Below are positions 8,027 through 16,719 of a stretch of DNA of 64,000 nucleotides, one piece after another. The first letter of the stretch is position 1. Each line of letters starts with the position of its first letter. Source of the DNA: Pseudoroseicyclus_A sp041714655 (GTDB lineage Bacteria > Pseudomonadota > Alphaproteobacteria > Rhodobacterales > Rhodobacteraceae); contig NZ_CP168219.1 in NCBI RefSeq assembly GCF_041714655.1, forward strand, positions 2,914,001-2,978,000, in the 5' to 3' direction. Both the position numbers and the translations under genes were made by a program. The notes beneath the pieces were generated by a model. The model was not told the origin of the DNA and ran no database searches. It worked only from the letters and a program-made list of their open reading frames with translations.

Positions 8027-9148
8027 CTAGAAGTGCAGGGCCTTCAGATCCTCCCAGATGCGGGTCTGCTCCTCCTGCACCGCGTCGGGCGGGGTCAGGA
8101 AGACGAGCGAGGTCTCCATCATCGCCACCGGATCGGTCAGGCCCATGTTGGCCACCGCCTCGGGGTCGGAGATCTCGAAGCTCTTCATGTTGGCATGGCC
8201 ATAGCCCGATTCCTCGATCAGGAGCTTGCCGGTCTCCGGCGCCAGCCAGGCATCGAGGAAGTCATAGGCCGCCGCCTCGTCCGCCGAGCCGGTGTTGAGC
8301 AGCGTCAGCCCGCAGAACCAGGTGAACATGCCCTCCTTGGGGTTGGCATAGGCGATCGGCACGCCCTCGGCGCGCAGGTTGCCGACGAGGTCGTTCCAGG
8401 CATAGGCGGCGACGATCTCGCCGGAGGCCATGGCCTGCTGCAGCGTCGTCGCATCCGTCCAGAGGAAGCGCGCGGTATCGAGCCCACGCTTGCCCCATTC
8501 CTGGGCGGCGGCTTCGAACTCGGGGCCGGTCAGGTCGTAGACGTCCTCGTATTTCTGCCCGGCGACCATCAGGCCGATCTGGATGACGAGCTCGTTGTCG
8601 AGCGTCGAGACGCGGCCCGCATAGGCCGGATCGTAGAGGATCTCCCAGCTCTCGTTTTCGAGGAAGGACGGGTCCACGAGGTCGGGCCGATAGGCGATGG
8701 AGGAATTGCCCCAGTCAGCGGGGACCATCACCACATCGCCGTTCATGACGACGCCGTCGGCCTCTTTGAGCACGGGGAACACGTCGTTCCAGTGCGTCAG
8801 GCGCGAGGTGTCGATCGGCACCGTCAGCCCGGCGGAAACGAAGCGGCCGACCGAGTAGTTGCAGGGGTGCATGACGTCGGCGGCGAAGCCGGCGAGCACC
8901 TTGGCGAGCGCCTCTTCCTCGCCGGCGAAGATCGAGAAGTTCGGGGCCTCGCCGTACTTCTCCATGAAGGGCTGGAAGTACGACGGATCGTCATATCCGC
9001 CCCATTCGAGGCAGGTCAGGATGTCGGCGGCCGTGGCGGCGCGCGGCAGCATCGTCGCGCCGATCCCGAAGGCCCCGGCGGCCTTCATCATGTCTCGGCG
9101 GCTGACCTTGCCCTGGTACATTCGGTCAATGAACTTGTGACGTTGCAT
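8027..9148 (-). CDS. potD: periplasmic substrate-binding protein of polyamine-type ABC transporter, Tat-exported
   Basis: 373 residues. The N-terminus carries a twin-arginine signal: SRRDMMKAAGAFGIGATML then AATAA, suggesting export in folded form. The mature part shows the PotD-like pattern CLEWGGYDDPSYFQPFMEKYG, MHPCNYSVGRFVSAGL, IDTSRLTHWNDVFP and ILYDPAYAGRVSTLDNE. It binds the solute and delivers it to the permease pair encoded just downstream. It is the first gene of the operon, preceded by a divergent intergenic region holding a perfect inverted repeat at 9220-9249. Polyamine specificity is inferred; the binding-site residues were not checked in detail. Confidence 0.82.
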   Translation of the reverse strand: MQRHKFIDRMYQGKVSRRDMMKAAGAFGIGATMLPRAATAADILTCLEWGGYDDPSYFQPFMEKYGEAPNFSIFAGEEEALAKVLAGFAADVMHPCNYSVGRFVSAGLTVPIDTSRLTHWNDVFPVLKEADGVVMNGDVVMVPADWGNSSIAYRPDLVDPSFLENESWEILYDPAYAGRVSTLDNELVIQIGLMVAGQKYEDVYDLTGPEFEAAAQEWGKRGLDTARFLWTDATTLQQAMASGEIVAAYAWNDLVGNLRAEGVPIAYANPKEGMFTWFCGLTLLNTGSADEAAAYDFLDAWLAPETGKLLIEESGYGHANMKSFEISDPEAVANMGLTDPVAMMETSLVFLTPPDAVQEEQTRIWEDLKALHF

Positions 9149-9219
9149 GGTGGCTCCCCTTCACGCGGCCTGCGCCGCCCCGAAGATGTTCGCCCGATTT
9201 CCGCCCGTGCCTGAGCCAA

Positions 9220-9249
9220 AAACGACATCGGGATGCTGAATTGTCGTTT
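9220..9249. promoter_or_regulatory. inverted repeat, candidate operator of divergent transporter/amidohydrolase genes
   Basis: AAACGACA (9220-9227) and TGTCGTTT (9242-9249) form a perfect 8-bp inverted repeat with a 14-base spacer, located between the divergent starts at 9148 and 9316. Placement and symmetry suit a dimeric regulator controlling both sides. No regulator gene is adjacent, so the binding protein is unknown. Confidence 0.4.
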
Positions 9250-9315
9250 AAGTCACTTGCTCCGCCGTTTTTCCGGGCGGAGCATCGGCCTGCCAGGCCT
9301 TCAGGAGGACCCCAA

Positions 9316-10950
9316 GTGACCGACACCCGACTCACCGCCGACACCATTCTCGTCAATGCCGCGATCCGCACGATGGACCCGCTGAACCCCGAGGCGGAGG
9401 CGCTGGCCATCGCCGGCGGGCGGGTGCTGGCAGTGGGCAGCGAGGCCGAGATCCGCGCCCTCGCGGCGGAGGGGGCGGAGGTGCTCGACGCCGGCGGGCG
9501 ACTCGTCCTGCCCGGCTTTCACGATACGCATATCCACCTGCAGGACGGCGGCCACCACTACGTGGAGAGCGCCGATCTGACGCGCGCCGACACGCCGGAG
9601 CTGCTGGTCGACGGCATGAAGAGCTTCGCGGCCACCCACAACCGCCCCTGGGTCTTCGGCGCCTTCTACAATTCGGCGCTTCTGAACGACAAGAATCTCT
9701 CCGCCGAGGTGCTCGACCGCGCCATTCCCGACCGGCCGGCGATGGTGACGGCGGCGGATGCGCATAATGCCTGCATCAACACCGCCGCCATGCGCGAACT
9801 GGGGTTGACGGCCGAGACGCCCGACCCGCCGGAGGGGCATTTCGTCCGCGATGCCGACGGCAATCCCACCGGCCTTCTCTACGAGCGCGCTGTCACCTGG
9901 GTGAACAACCGGCGGCCCCAGCCGGTAGACGAGGAATACCGCGAGGGCGTTCTCTGGGCGCAGAAGCACGCCAATGAGCATGGAATCACCGGCGTCCTCG
10001 ACGCGCTGGTGGAGGAGCGCCATCGCCGCATCTACGCCGCCATGGCCGAGGCGGGCGAGCTGACGGTGCGCGTGGTGGCCACGGCCCTCGTCAAGCCGGG
10101 CGAGCCGGCGGCCGAGGCGGTGGCGCGGGTCAGCGAGCTGCGCGCCAAGGCGCAATACGACATGTTCCGCATCCATTCGGCGAAGTTCTTCTTCGACGGC
10201 GTGGTCGAGAACCGCACCGCCGCGATGATCGAGGATTATTCCGACGAGATCGGCGGCAACTTCCCCGTAATGTTCCCGAAGGAGGAGATCGCGGAGCTCT
10301 TCCCCGCCTTCGACGCGGCGCGCTTCCAGATCCACGTCCATTGCATCGGCGACGGCGCGGTGCGCGCCGCGCTCGACGGGATGGAGCTGGCCCGGCAGCA
10401 GAACGGCCCCTGGCCGAGCCGCCACCAGATCGCCCATATCCAGTTCATCGACCCCGCCGACATCCCCCGCTTCGCCGAGCTCGGCGTCGTCGCCAACGTC
10501 CAGCCGCTCTGGGCGCGGATGGAGGCGCCGGTCACCGAGGCGTCGATCCCCGTCGTCGGGCCGGAGAGATCCAAGTACATCTACGCCTTCGGGGCGCTGA
10601 CCCGGGCGCGGGCGGAGCTGGTGCTCTCCTCCGACTGGACGGTGAGTACCCTCAACCCGTTCGAGATCATCGAGACGGCCATCACCCGCCAGCCGGGCCG
10701 CGAGGAGTCGAATGTCGAGCCGCTCCTCCCCGAGGAGGCGCTGACCATCGAGCAATGCGTCGCCGGCTACACGATTCTCGCCGCCCATACCGGCTGGCGC
10801 GAGACCGAGACCGGCAGCCTCGCTCCCGGCAAGCTGGCGGATCTCATCGTGCTCGACCGCGACATCTTCACCTGCAATCCCAAGGACATCGGCGAGACGA
10901 AGGTGCTGCTCACGCTCCTCGGCGGCAAGGCGGTGCACGGCGGCCTCTAG
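9316..10950 (+). CDS. amidohydrolase family protein (YtcJ type)
   Basis: 544 residues. The metal-dependent amidohydrolase fold is shown by GGRLVLPGFHDTHIHL (HxH at residues 72/74), HVHCIGDGAVRAALD, HQIAHIQFID, SSDWTVSTLNPFEII and the C-terminal GSLAPGKLADLIVLDRD. YtcJ-like enzymes hydrolyse amide or related C-N bonds of small molecules; the substrate is not known. The GTG at 9316 was chosen for its AGGAGGA ribosome-binding site at 9303-9309; the longer frame from 9241 lacks one. It is divergent from the polyamine-type transporter and may process the transported compound. There is no signal peptide, so it is probably cytoplasmic. Confidence 0.85.
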   Translation: MTDTRLTADTILVNAAIRTMDPLNPEAEALAIAGGRVLAVGSEAEIRALAAEGAEVLDAGGRLVLPGFHDTHIHLQDGGHHYVESADLTRADTPELLVDGMKSFAATHNRPWVFGAFYNSALLNDKNLSAEVLDRAIPDRPAMVTAADAHNACINTAAMRELGLTAETPDPPEGHFVRDADGNPTGLLYERAVTWVNNRRPQPVDEEYREGVLWAQKHANEHGITGVLDALVEERHRRIYAAMAEAGELTVRVVATALVKPGEPAAEAVARVSELRAKAQYDMFRIHSAKFFFDGVVENRTAAMIEDYSDEIGGNFPVMFPKEEIAELFPAFDAARFQIHVHCIGDGAVRAALDGMELARQQNGPWPSRHQIAHIQFIDPADIPRFAELGVVANVQPLWARMEAPVTEASIPVVGPERSKYIYAFGALTRARAELVLSSDWTVSTLNPFEIIETAITRQPGREESNVEPLLPEEALTIEQCVAGYTILAAHTGWRETETGSLAPGKLADLIVLDRDIFTCNPKDIGETKVLLTLLGGKAVHGGL

Positions 10951-10968
10951 GCCCGGGCAGAAAGAGGA

Positions 10969-10994
10969 CGCCGGCGGACAGGTGGCCGCCGGCG
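10969..10994. terminator. GC-rich hairpin between convergent genes
   Basis: CGCCGGCGG (10969-10977), an 8-base loop and CCGCCGGCG (10986-10994) form a perfect stem between the convergent stop codons of the amidohydrolase and the asparaginase-like gene. There is no T-tract, so it may act as a bidirectional RNA 3'-end structure rather than a classic intrinsic terminator. Confidence 0.45.
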
Positions 10995-11040
10995 CCCGTA
11001 TGTCAAAGGGCGAGGCCCCTCGGGGCCCCGCCGCGGAGGC

Positions 11041-12270
11041 TTACTCGAAGGAGTAGTTGTCGAACTCCGCCGTGCCGATCGTGGTGAACCACTCGCGGAT
11101 CTGCTCCTTGTCGTCCGAGAAGGCGAGGCCGAGCATCAGCAGCATCCGGGCCTTCAGGGGCTGCAGGTCGGCGGAGTTGATGACGTCGCCGCCATTGTCG
11201 TAGCTGCCTTCGCCGCCCGTCCGCGTGGTGCTGACGAGGATCACGCCGTCTTCCAGCGCCGCGTCACGCGCTTCGGTCTGGAAGTTGGAGATGCCGCCCG
11301 GGCCATGGCCCGCCAGCACGATGCCCTCGGCGCCACCGGCGACCGAGCCCTCGATCAGCGCGGGGGAGGCCTCGATATGGGTCATGATCAGATCGACGAT
11401 GGGCAGATCCTCGACGGTGATCTCGCTGAGGTCGAACGGCCGGGCCCAGGCGTCGGTGCCGCAATCCTGCACGCGGGCCGGGGCACGCATGACGCGGATG
11501 TGGTCCTGGTTGACGACGCCGAGCGGGCCGTAGAGCCGCGCATCGAACGTGTTCATGTGGAAGCCGTCGGTCTTGGTGACCTCCCGCGCCGGGTAGAAAT
11601 TGTCGTTGAGCAGAACCACGGTGCCGAAGCAGGTGGTGCCGCCATCGGCCGCGAGGCGGATCGAGCTGAAGAGGTTCGTCGCGCCGTCATAGGTGAAGGC
11701 GTTGTACTGGTGCATCGAGCCGGTGAGCACGACCGGCTTCGGCGATTGCACGGTAAGGTCGAAGAAATAGGCGTCTTCCTCCAGCACGTTCGTGCCCGCC
11801 GTCAGCACCAGCCCATCGACCTCGGGATCGGCCAGGTACTGGTCGATGATCCGCGAGATGACGTAGAGCTTCTCGTTGGTCAGGCTGCCGGAACTGCCGA
11901 TGGAATAGCCGTTGGCCGCGAGGTTCACGACGGTGAGGTTGGCGATGTCGTCGATCTCGGGGGAGACATCCTCGAGGATCGACTGCACGCCGTTCTCCGG
12001 CCCGTTGTCGCCGCCGTAATCGAGGTAGCTGATGCGGGTCTGCGCCGAGGAGGTGATCGTGCCGCCGGTGTCGAGCACGATGATGTTGGCGCGGTCGGGG
12101 CTGTGCTGGCCGAGGATCGTCTCGGGGAATTCGGGCAGCGCCGCCGGCTCTTCAGCCGTGGCGGCCTCCTGGGCGAGGGCGGGGGCGGCGAGGCCGACGG
12201 CTGCGGAGGTCAGCGTCGCCAGCGACATCACCTTCATGGCGCGGCCGAAGGAAGTGGGGAAGTGCGTCAT
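11041..12270 (-). CDS. exported asparaginase-like protein (type II L-asparaginase family, variant active site)
   Basis: 409 residues with a Sec signal peptide (VMSLATLTSAAVGLAAPALA, cleaved near residue 33), so probably periplasmic. The first catalytic motif is intact, LDTGGTIT (residues 66-73). K233 in EVTKTDG and the DGATNL segment also match type II asparaginases. The second motif is altered: LVLTAGTNVLEEDAYF at about 154-169, where the family normally has THGTD; the Asp equivalent to E. coli AnsB D90 is Asn here and the His is Ala. It may therefore use another substrate or be a weak enzyme. It stands alone, convergent with the amidohydrolase. Confidence 0.8.
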   Translation of the reverse strand: MTHFPTSFGRAMKVMSLATLTSAAVGLAAPALAQEAATAEEPAALPEFPETILGQHSPDRANIIVLDTGGTITSSAQTRISYLDYGGDNGPENGVQSILEDVSPEIDDIANLTVVNLAANGYSIGSSGSLTNEKLYVISRIIDQYLADPEVDGLVLTAGTNVLEEDAYFFDLTVQSPKPVVLTGSMHQYNAFTYDGATNLFSSIRLAADGGTTCFGTVVLLNDNFYPAREVTKTDGFHMNTFDARLYGPLGVVNQDHIRVMRAPARVQDCGTDAWARPFDLSEITVEDLPIVDLIMTHIEASPALIEGSVAGGAEGIVLAGHGPGGISNFQTEARDAALEDGVILVSTTRTGGEGSYDNGGDVINSADLQPLKARMLLMLGLAFSDDKEQIREWFTTIGTAEFDNYSFE

Positions 12271-12659
12271 CGGATAGGTCTTTCATTGGACAATCGGAGC
12301 GCCCTCGAGCGAGGACAGGGCAAGGGGAAGACGGCCCCCTGCCTCCTCCCACGCGGCGGACTGACGCATGCCCCGGCATCGCCTTCGGCCAAGCCTTTGA
12401 TTTTCCTCCGCCCGCCCGCTGCGGTGCAGCATTCGCGGGCAGTTTGCGAACCGGGTGGATCCCTGCCGTTTGCTGCATTTGACCGCGCCCTGACCATTGA
12501 TCGGGCAGGACTGGAAAATCCGCGATGCGGGTGACCAAGGGGCAACCCACTGAATCAAAATGCCTTTCCGCTGGGGCGCTTGCCCCCGTGATCGCGCCCG
12601 GCCGGGCGGGCCGCGCGCGACGCTTGACTCCGCATCCTCATTTCGACATTTCTACAAAT
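12271..12659. other. gene-free stretch, about 390 bp
   Basis: Divergent promoter region of the asparaginase-like gene (leftward) and arsR-permease pair (rightward). No convincing housekeeping promoter boxes could be assigned. A short dyad ATTT-ctac-AAAT lies at 12648-12659 directly before the arsR start and could be part of its own operator, as ArsR-family repressors usually bind AT-rich dyads. Small ORFs in several frames here lack ribosome-binding sites and familiar protein text. Confidence 0.45.
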
Positions 12660-13016
12660 ATGAAAACGAATCCCCCTCCCTCGGTCGATTTCGACCTCAC
12701 GCTGATGGCCACCCGCTTTGCCGCGCTCGGCTCCGAGCAGCGGCTCGGCGTTCTCCAGGCGCTTGTCCGCGCCGGCCCCGAGGGCTTGCCGATGGGCGAG
12801 CTCGGCGCGCGCACCGGCATCTCCGGATCGACGCTGACGCATCATCTCAAGATCCTCGCCCAGGCCGGCCTCGCCCGGCAGGTGCGCCAGGGGCGGCAGA
12901 TCATCTGCATGGGCGCGGATCTCGACATCATCGACCGGCTTTCCGGCTTCCTCTTCGACCAGTGCTGCGCCGACGCGCCGAAAGGACATGACCATGACGG
13001 ACATTCACACGGCTGA
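12660..13016 (+). CDS. ArsR family metal-type transcriptional regulator
   Basis: 118 residues. Winged-helix features are clear: RFAALGSEQRLGVLQALVRAGPEGL, then the recognition helix GISGSTLTHHLKILAQAGL around residues 50-70, and the wing VRQGRQIICMGADL. The C-terminus carries a Cys pair and a His-rich tail (CCADAPKGHDHDGHSHG), a plausible metal sensor or chelating tail. It overlaps the following permease gene by 29 bases, so regulator and transporter are co-expressed. It probably represses its own operon and is released by a metal or metalloid. The start is the ATG at 12660; an upstream in-frame start at 12525 has no support. Confidence 0.85.
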   Translation: MKTNPPPSVDFDLTLMATRFAALGSEQRLGVLQALVRAGPEGLPMGELGARTGISGSTLTHHLKILAQAGLARQVRQGRQIICMGADLDIIDRLSGFLFDQCCADAPKGHDHDGHSHG

Positions 13017-14115
13017 CGCGCCGCCGCGGCTGAGGCCGGAGCAGGGCCACGATCACGACCATGACCACCCCCACGGCCCCGCGCAGGGGACGTCTCCCCG
13101 CGCCCGGCTCGCCGGGGTCGACAGGGTCTGGGCGGCGCTGGCCGCCGGCGCGGCCATCCTCGTGATCTTCGCCCCGGCCGAGGCCGGCCCGATGTTCCGC
13201 CAGACGGGCGCCTCGCTTCTCGGCACCCTGCCCTTCATCGCCTTCGCCACGATCGCCATCGCCTGGCTCAAGGCCTCCGAGGCGGAAGAGCTCGTCACCC
13301 GCGCCTTCGTGGGCCGGGAATCGCTCGCCATCGTGCTCGCCGCGCTGGCCGGGGGGCTGTCGCCCTTCTGCTCCTGCGAGGTCATCCCCCTCGTCGCCGC
13401 GCTCCTTGCCGCCGGCGCCCCGATCTCGGCGATCATGGCCTTCTGGTTGGCCTCGCCGCTGATGGACCCGGCCGCCTTCGCGCTCACCGCCGGCGCCATC
13501 TCGCCCGAAATGGCCGTCGCCAAGCTCGTCGCCGCCATCGGCATCGCGCTCGCGGCCGGTTTCGCCACCAAGGCGCTCATGGCCACCGGTGCGCTCGGCA
13601 CGCCGCTGCGCGCCCGGCCCGGCAGCACCGGCTGCAACACCGGCTCCAGCTGCGGCTGCGGCAGCAAATCCGCGCCCGTCCCGGCCTTCCGCTTCTGGCA
13701 GAAGCCCGGCGGCACCGCCATCTTCAGCCAGACGGCGGCGGAGAACGGGCTCTTCCTCGTGAAATGGCTGACCCTCGCCTATTTCATCGAGGCGCTGATG
13801 CTGCGCTACATCCCGGCCGAGACCATCGCGAGCTTCGTCGGCGGCGACGGCATCCTGCCGATCCTCGCCGCCACGCTCCTCGGCGTGCCCGCCTATCTCA
13901 ACGGCTATGCCGCTCCGGCGCTGGTCGGCGGGTTGATGGAGCAGGGCATGAGCCCGGGCGCGGGGCTCGCCTTCATGATCGCCGGCGGCGTAACCTGCAT
14001 CCCCGCCGTGGCCGCCGTCTGGGCGCTGGTCCGCCCGCCGCTCTTCGCGGCCTATCTGGGCTTCGGCACCGCCGGCGCGCTTGCCGCCGGGCTCATCGCG
14101 GGCGCGGTGCTCTAG
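12988..14115 (+). CDS. permease, DUF318/YraQ (ArsP or SO_0444 Cu/Zn-efflux-like) family
   Basis: 375 residues, multispan membrane protein. The hallmark SPFCSCEVIPLVAALL has C128 and C130 in a membrane helix. A Cys-rich loop (CNTGSSCGCGSK, near residue 215) sits between two halves of the protein, and the N-terminus is His-rich (GHDHDHDHPHG, residues 20-30). Such permeases export metals or organo-arsenicals. The pairing with an ArsR regulator and the metal-binding tails favour metal efflux over other roles. An alternative ATG at 12994 has better spacing from AAAGGA (12981-12986); either start overlaps arsR. Confidence 0.82.
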   Translation: MTMTDIHTADAPPRLRPEQGHDHDHDHPHGPAQGTSPRARLAGVDRVWAALAAGAAILVIFAPAEAGPMFRQTGASLLGTLPFIAFATIAIAWLKASEAEELVTRAFVGRESLAIVLAALAGGLSPFCSCEVIPLVAALLAAGAPISAIMAFWLASPLMDPAAFALTAGAISPEMAVAKLVAAIGIALAAGFATKALMATGALGTPLRARPGSTGCNTGSSCGCGSKSAPVPAFRFWQKPGGTAIFSQTAAENGLFLVKWLTLAYFIEALMLRYIPAETIASFVGGDGILPILAATLLGVPAYLNGYAAPALVGGLMEQGMSPGAGLAFMIAGGVTCIPAVAAVWALVRPPLFAAYLGFGTAGALAAGLIAGAVL

Positions 14116-14298
14116 CGCCCGCCCGGGCCGCCCCGGCCCACCCGTTCACCACAATTCCATCGCTCCCCTCCAGAATCCCCGTGAGGGGGGCGATCTTTTG
14201 CCATATTCTGTGGCTACGCCCCCTTGGCAAATGAAAGGTAAATTGTCTGCAAGCCGGGGCGCGAACGAAAATCGCCAGGGGCGGCGGACGGAACGGAC

Positions 14299-14952
14299 AT
14301 GCTTGAGTTCATCAATGTCTCGAAGAGTTTCTGGACGGGCAAGCGCCGCAAGGTGATCCTCGATCAGGCTTCCTTCCGGGTAGAGCTCGGCCAGTCGCTC
14401 GGCATCCTCGCGCCGAACGGCACGGGGAAGACGACGCTCATCAACATGATGGCCGGGCTCGAGAAGCCCGACGAGGGCAAGATCGTCCGCTCCTGCCGCA
14501 TCTCCTTCCCGCTCGGCTTCATGGGCGGCGTGAACACCAAGCACTCGGCCCGCGAGAATGCGCGCTACATCGCGCGGCTCTACGGGCTAGACCCCGATTA
14601 CGTCGAGGCCTTCTGCCGCTGGCTGACGGGGATCGAGGAGTATTTCGACATGCCGGTCGGCACTTATTCCGCCGGCATGCGGTCGCGTTTCACATTCTCG
14701 CTGCTCCTCGCCCTCGATTTCGACATGTATCTGATCGACGAAGGCATGCCGCAGACGACGGATGCCGAGTTCAACCGCAAGGCGGGCGACATCCTGCGCG
14801 AGCGGCTGGAGACGACGACGGTCATCATCGTCAGCCATCTGCCCGACGTGCTGGAGCGCTTCGCGCGCTCGGCCGCCGTGCTGAAGGACGGGCGGCTGAC
14901 GATGTTCGACACGCTGGAAGAGGCAAGGGCGCTCTATGACTACCAAGCCTAA
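14299..14952 (+). CDS. kpsT: capsular polysaccharide export ABC transporter ATP-binding protein (KpsT/CtrD type)
   Basis: 217 residues. Walker A APNGTGKTT (38-46), a signature region of the KpsT kind (GTYSAGMRSRFTFSLLLAL) and Walker B DMYLIDEGM. KpsT-type ATPases are short and drive export of lipid-linked capsule polysaccharide through the KpsM permease and the KpsE/KpsD conduit. The Walker A loop starts with Ala-Pro rather than the common Gly-Arg. The next gene starts 17 bases before its stop. No kpsM-like permease is in this window, so the transport channel must be encoded elsewhere. Confidence 0.85.
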   Translation: MLEFINVSKSFWTGKRRKVILDQASFRVELGQSLGILAPNGTGKTTLINMMAGLEKPDEGKIVRSCRISFPLGFMGGVNTKHSARENARYIARLYGLDPDYVEAFCRWLTGIEEYFDMPVGTYSAGMRSRFTFSLLLALDFDMYLIDEGMPQTTDAEFNRKAGDILRERLETTTVIIVSHLPDVLERFARSAAVLKDGRLTMFDTLEEARALYDYQA

Positions 14953-16570
14953 GGTCCGCAAGTTTCGCCTGCGCCGCGACGCGCCGCTGACTTTGGGCAA
15001 TGCGGCTCTCGCCGTCGACCGGGCGGCGGTGCCGCAGGGCAATGCCGCCGAGGCGATCGACGAGATCCGCGCCGAGGGGCTGACCGGCCGGCAGCTGCGC
15101 ATGGCCCGCCGGGTCGCGCAGAAGCACGGGCTGGCGGTGACCTCCGATTTCGATGCCGTGCGCCAGCTCCGCGACCAGGGGATCGACCCGTTCCAGCGCT
15201 CGAACGTCCTCGAGCTGATCGTGCCGGAGGAAAGCGGCGCGGCGACCGCGGCGCCGGGGCATGACTTCGCCGAGGGCCTGCCCTCGCGCCGCCGCGCGGC
15301 CGGCCCGCCGGCGACGGCCGAAGCGGCGGTGCAGCTGCCGCAGACCGTCCCCTCGAAGAAGACCCTGCCCTCGACCGAGACGGTGGAGCCGGCGCCCGAA
15401 CCGAAGAAGAAGCCGGCCTCCGGCTTCGCCGAGGTCCAGAAGATCCAGCGCGACATGGCCAAGCGCCGGCGCCGGCGCATGGCGCTGCTCATCGTCCGGC
15501 TCGCGGTGCTCGTCGGCCTGCCGACGCTGATCGCCGGCATCTATTTCACCTCCATCGCCACGCCGATGTATGCGACGCATTCGGAATTCGTGATCCAGCA
15601 GGCCGAGCCCGCCTCGGCCGGCGCCGGGCTCGGAGGGCTCCTGCAGGGCACCTCGATGGCGACCCAGCAGGATTCGATCACGGTGCAGAGCTACCTCACC
15701 AGCCGCGCCGCGCTCCGCCGGCTCGACGAGGATCACGCCTTCCGCGAGGTCTTCTCCGACCCGGCGATCGACCCGATCCAGCGGCTGCCGGAGGATGCGA
15801 GCAACGAGCAGCTCTACAGCGTCTACCAGGATCACGTGAAGATCAGCTACGACCCGACCGAGGGCATCGTGAAGATGGAGGTGGTCGCCCCCGACCCCGA
15901 CACCAGCCAGGCCTTCTCCGAGGCGCTGATCGCCTATGCGGAGGATCAGGTCGACCAGCTCACCTCGCGGCTCCGCGACGATTCCATGTCCGGCGCCCGC
16001 GCGGCCTACGAGCAGGCGGAAGAGCGGCGGAGCGAGGCGCTGGAAGACTGGCTCGCCATCCAGGCCGAGGTGCAGCAGATCGATCCCGTGGGCGAGACGG
16101 CGGCACGGACGCAGCAGATCTCGACGCTCGAGACCCAGCGCCAGCAGCTTCAGCTCGAACTGCAGACAAGGCTCTCCGTCGCCCGGCCGAACCAGGCACA
16201 GGTGGAGGCGGTGCGCAGCCAGATTGCCGGCATCGAGGACCTCATCGCCGGCCTCCGCGAGGAGATGACCGACGCGACCATCGCCGGCGGCTCGCTCGCC
16301 GCCAAGAACACCGAGCTCCGCACGGCGGAAGAGAACTACACGTTCCAGACGCTGATGGTGCAGCAGGCGCTCCAGGCGATGGAGATCGCCCGGCAGGAGG
16401 CGAACCGCCAGGTGCGCTATCTTTCGCTCGGGGTTGAACCCGTCGCGCCCGACGAGCCCTCCTACCCGCGCGCCTTCGAGAACACGCTTCTGGCCTTCCT
16501 GCTCTTCGCGGGCATCTACCTGATGGTGTCGCTGACCGCCTCGATCTTGAGAGAGCAGATCACCGCCTGA
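14936..16570 (+). CDS. capsule polysaccharide export inner-membrane protein (KpsE/CtrB type)
   Basis: 544 residues. A cytoplasmic N-terminal region of about 180 residues (DEIRAEGLTGRQLRMARRVAQKHGL...) precedes a transmembrane helix MALLIVRLAVLVGLPTLIAGIYF. A periplasmic domain (MYATHSEFVIQQAEP...) follows, then long coiled coils (about residues 330-480) and a C-terminal helix NTLLAFLLFAGIYLMVSLTASIL. This is the co-polymerase/adaptor plan of capsule export. It overlaps the ATPase gene by 17 bases. The long N-terminal extension compared with E. coli KpsE (about 380 residues) is, as I recall, common in Rhodobacterales. Confidence 0.82.
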   Translation: MTTKPKVRKFRLRRDAPLTLGNAALAVDRAAVPQGNAAEAIDEIRAEGLTGRQLRMARRVAQKHGLAVTSDFDAVRQLRDQGIDPFQRSNVLELIVPEESGAATAAPGHDFAEGLPSRRRAAGPPATAEAAVQLPQTVPSKKTLPSTETVEPAPEPKKKPASGFAEVQKIQRDMAKRRRRRMALLIVRLAVLVGLPTLIAGIYFTSIATPMYATHSEFVIQQAEPASAGAGLGGLLQGTSMATQQDSITVQSYLTSRAALRRLDEDHAFREVFSDPAIDPIQRLPEDASNEQLYSVYQDHVKISYDPTEGIVKMEVVAPDPDTSQAFSEALIAYAEDQVDQLTSRLRDDSMSGARAAYEQAEERRSEALEDWLAIQAEVQQIDPVGETAARTQQISTLETQRQQLQLELQTRLSVARPNQAQVEAVRSQIAGIEDLIAGLREEMTDATIAGGSLAAKNTELRTAEENYTFQTLMVQQALQAMEIARQEANRQVRYLSLGVEPVAPDEPSYPRAFENTLLAFLLFAGIYLMVSLTASILREQITA

Positions 16571-16630
16571 CCTTGGGGGGCGTGCGGGGGGCCGCGCGCG
16601 ATGTTCGGTCTCTGACATTGCTGGCGAGTG

Positions 16631-16686
16631 CGGGAGTGGGGGCCAGCCCCCACACCCCCGAGGTATTTTTGGCCAGATGAAAGGGG
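16631..16686 (-). repeat. CATCT/GGGGG intergenic repeat, copy 1
   Basis: Read on the minus strand, CTTTCATCT is followed by an AAATACC tract, CGGGGGTG, and then the inverted pair GGGGGC-tgg-GCCCCC. The same plan recurs at 19873, 25178, 40613 and 61169. Here it lies between the convergent capsule gene and kinase gene. The type is widespread between genes in Rhodobacterales in my recollection; its function is unknown. Confidence 0.65.
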
Positions 16687-16719
16687 ATGCCGGGCGCGCG
16701 CCTTTGCGCGCGGGCCGGT

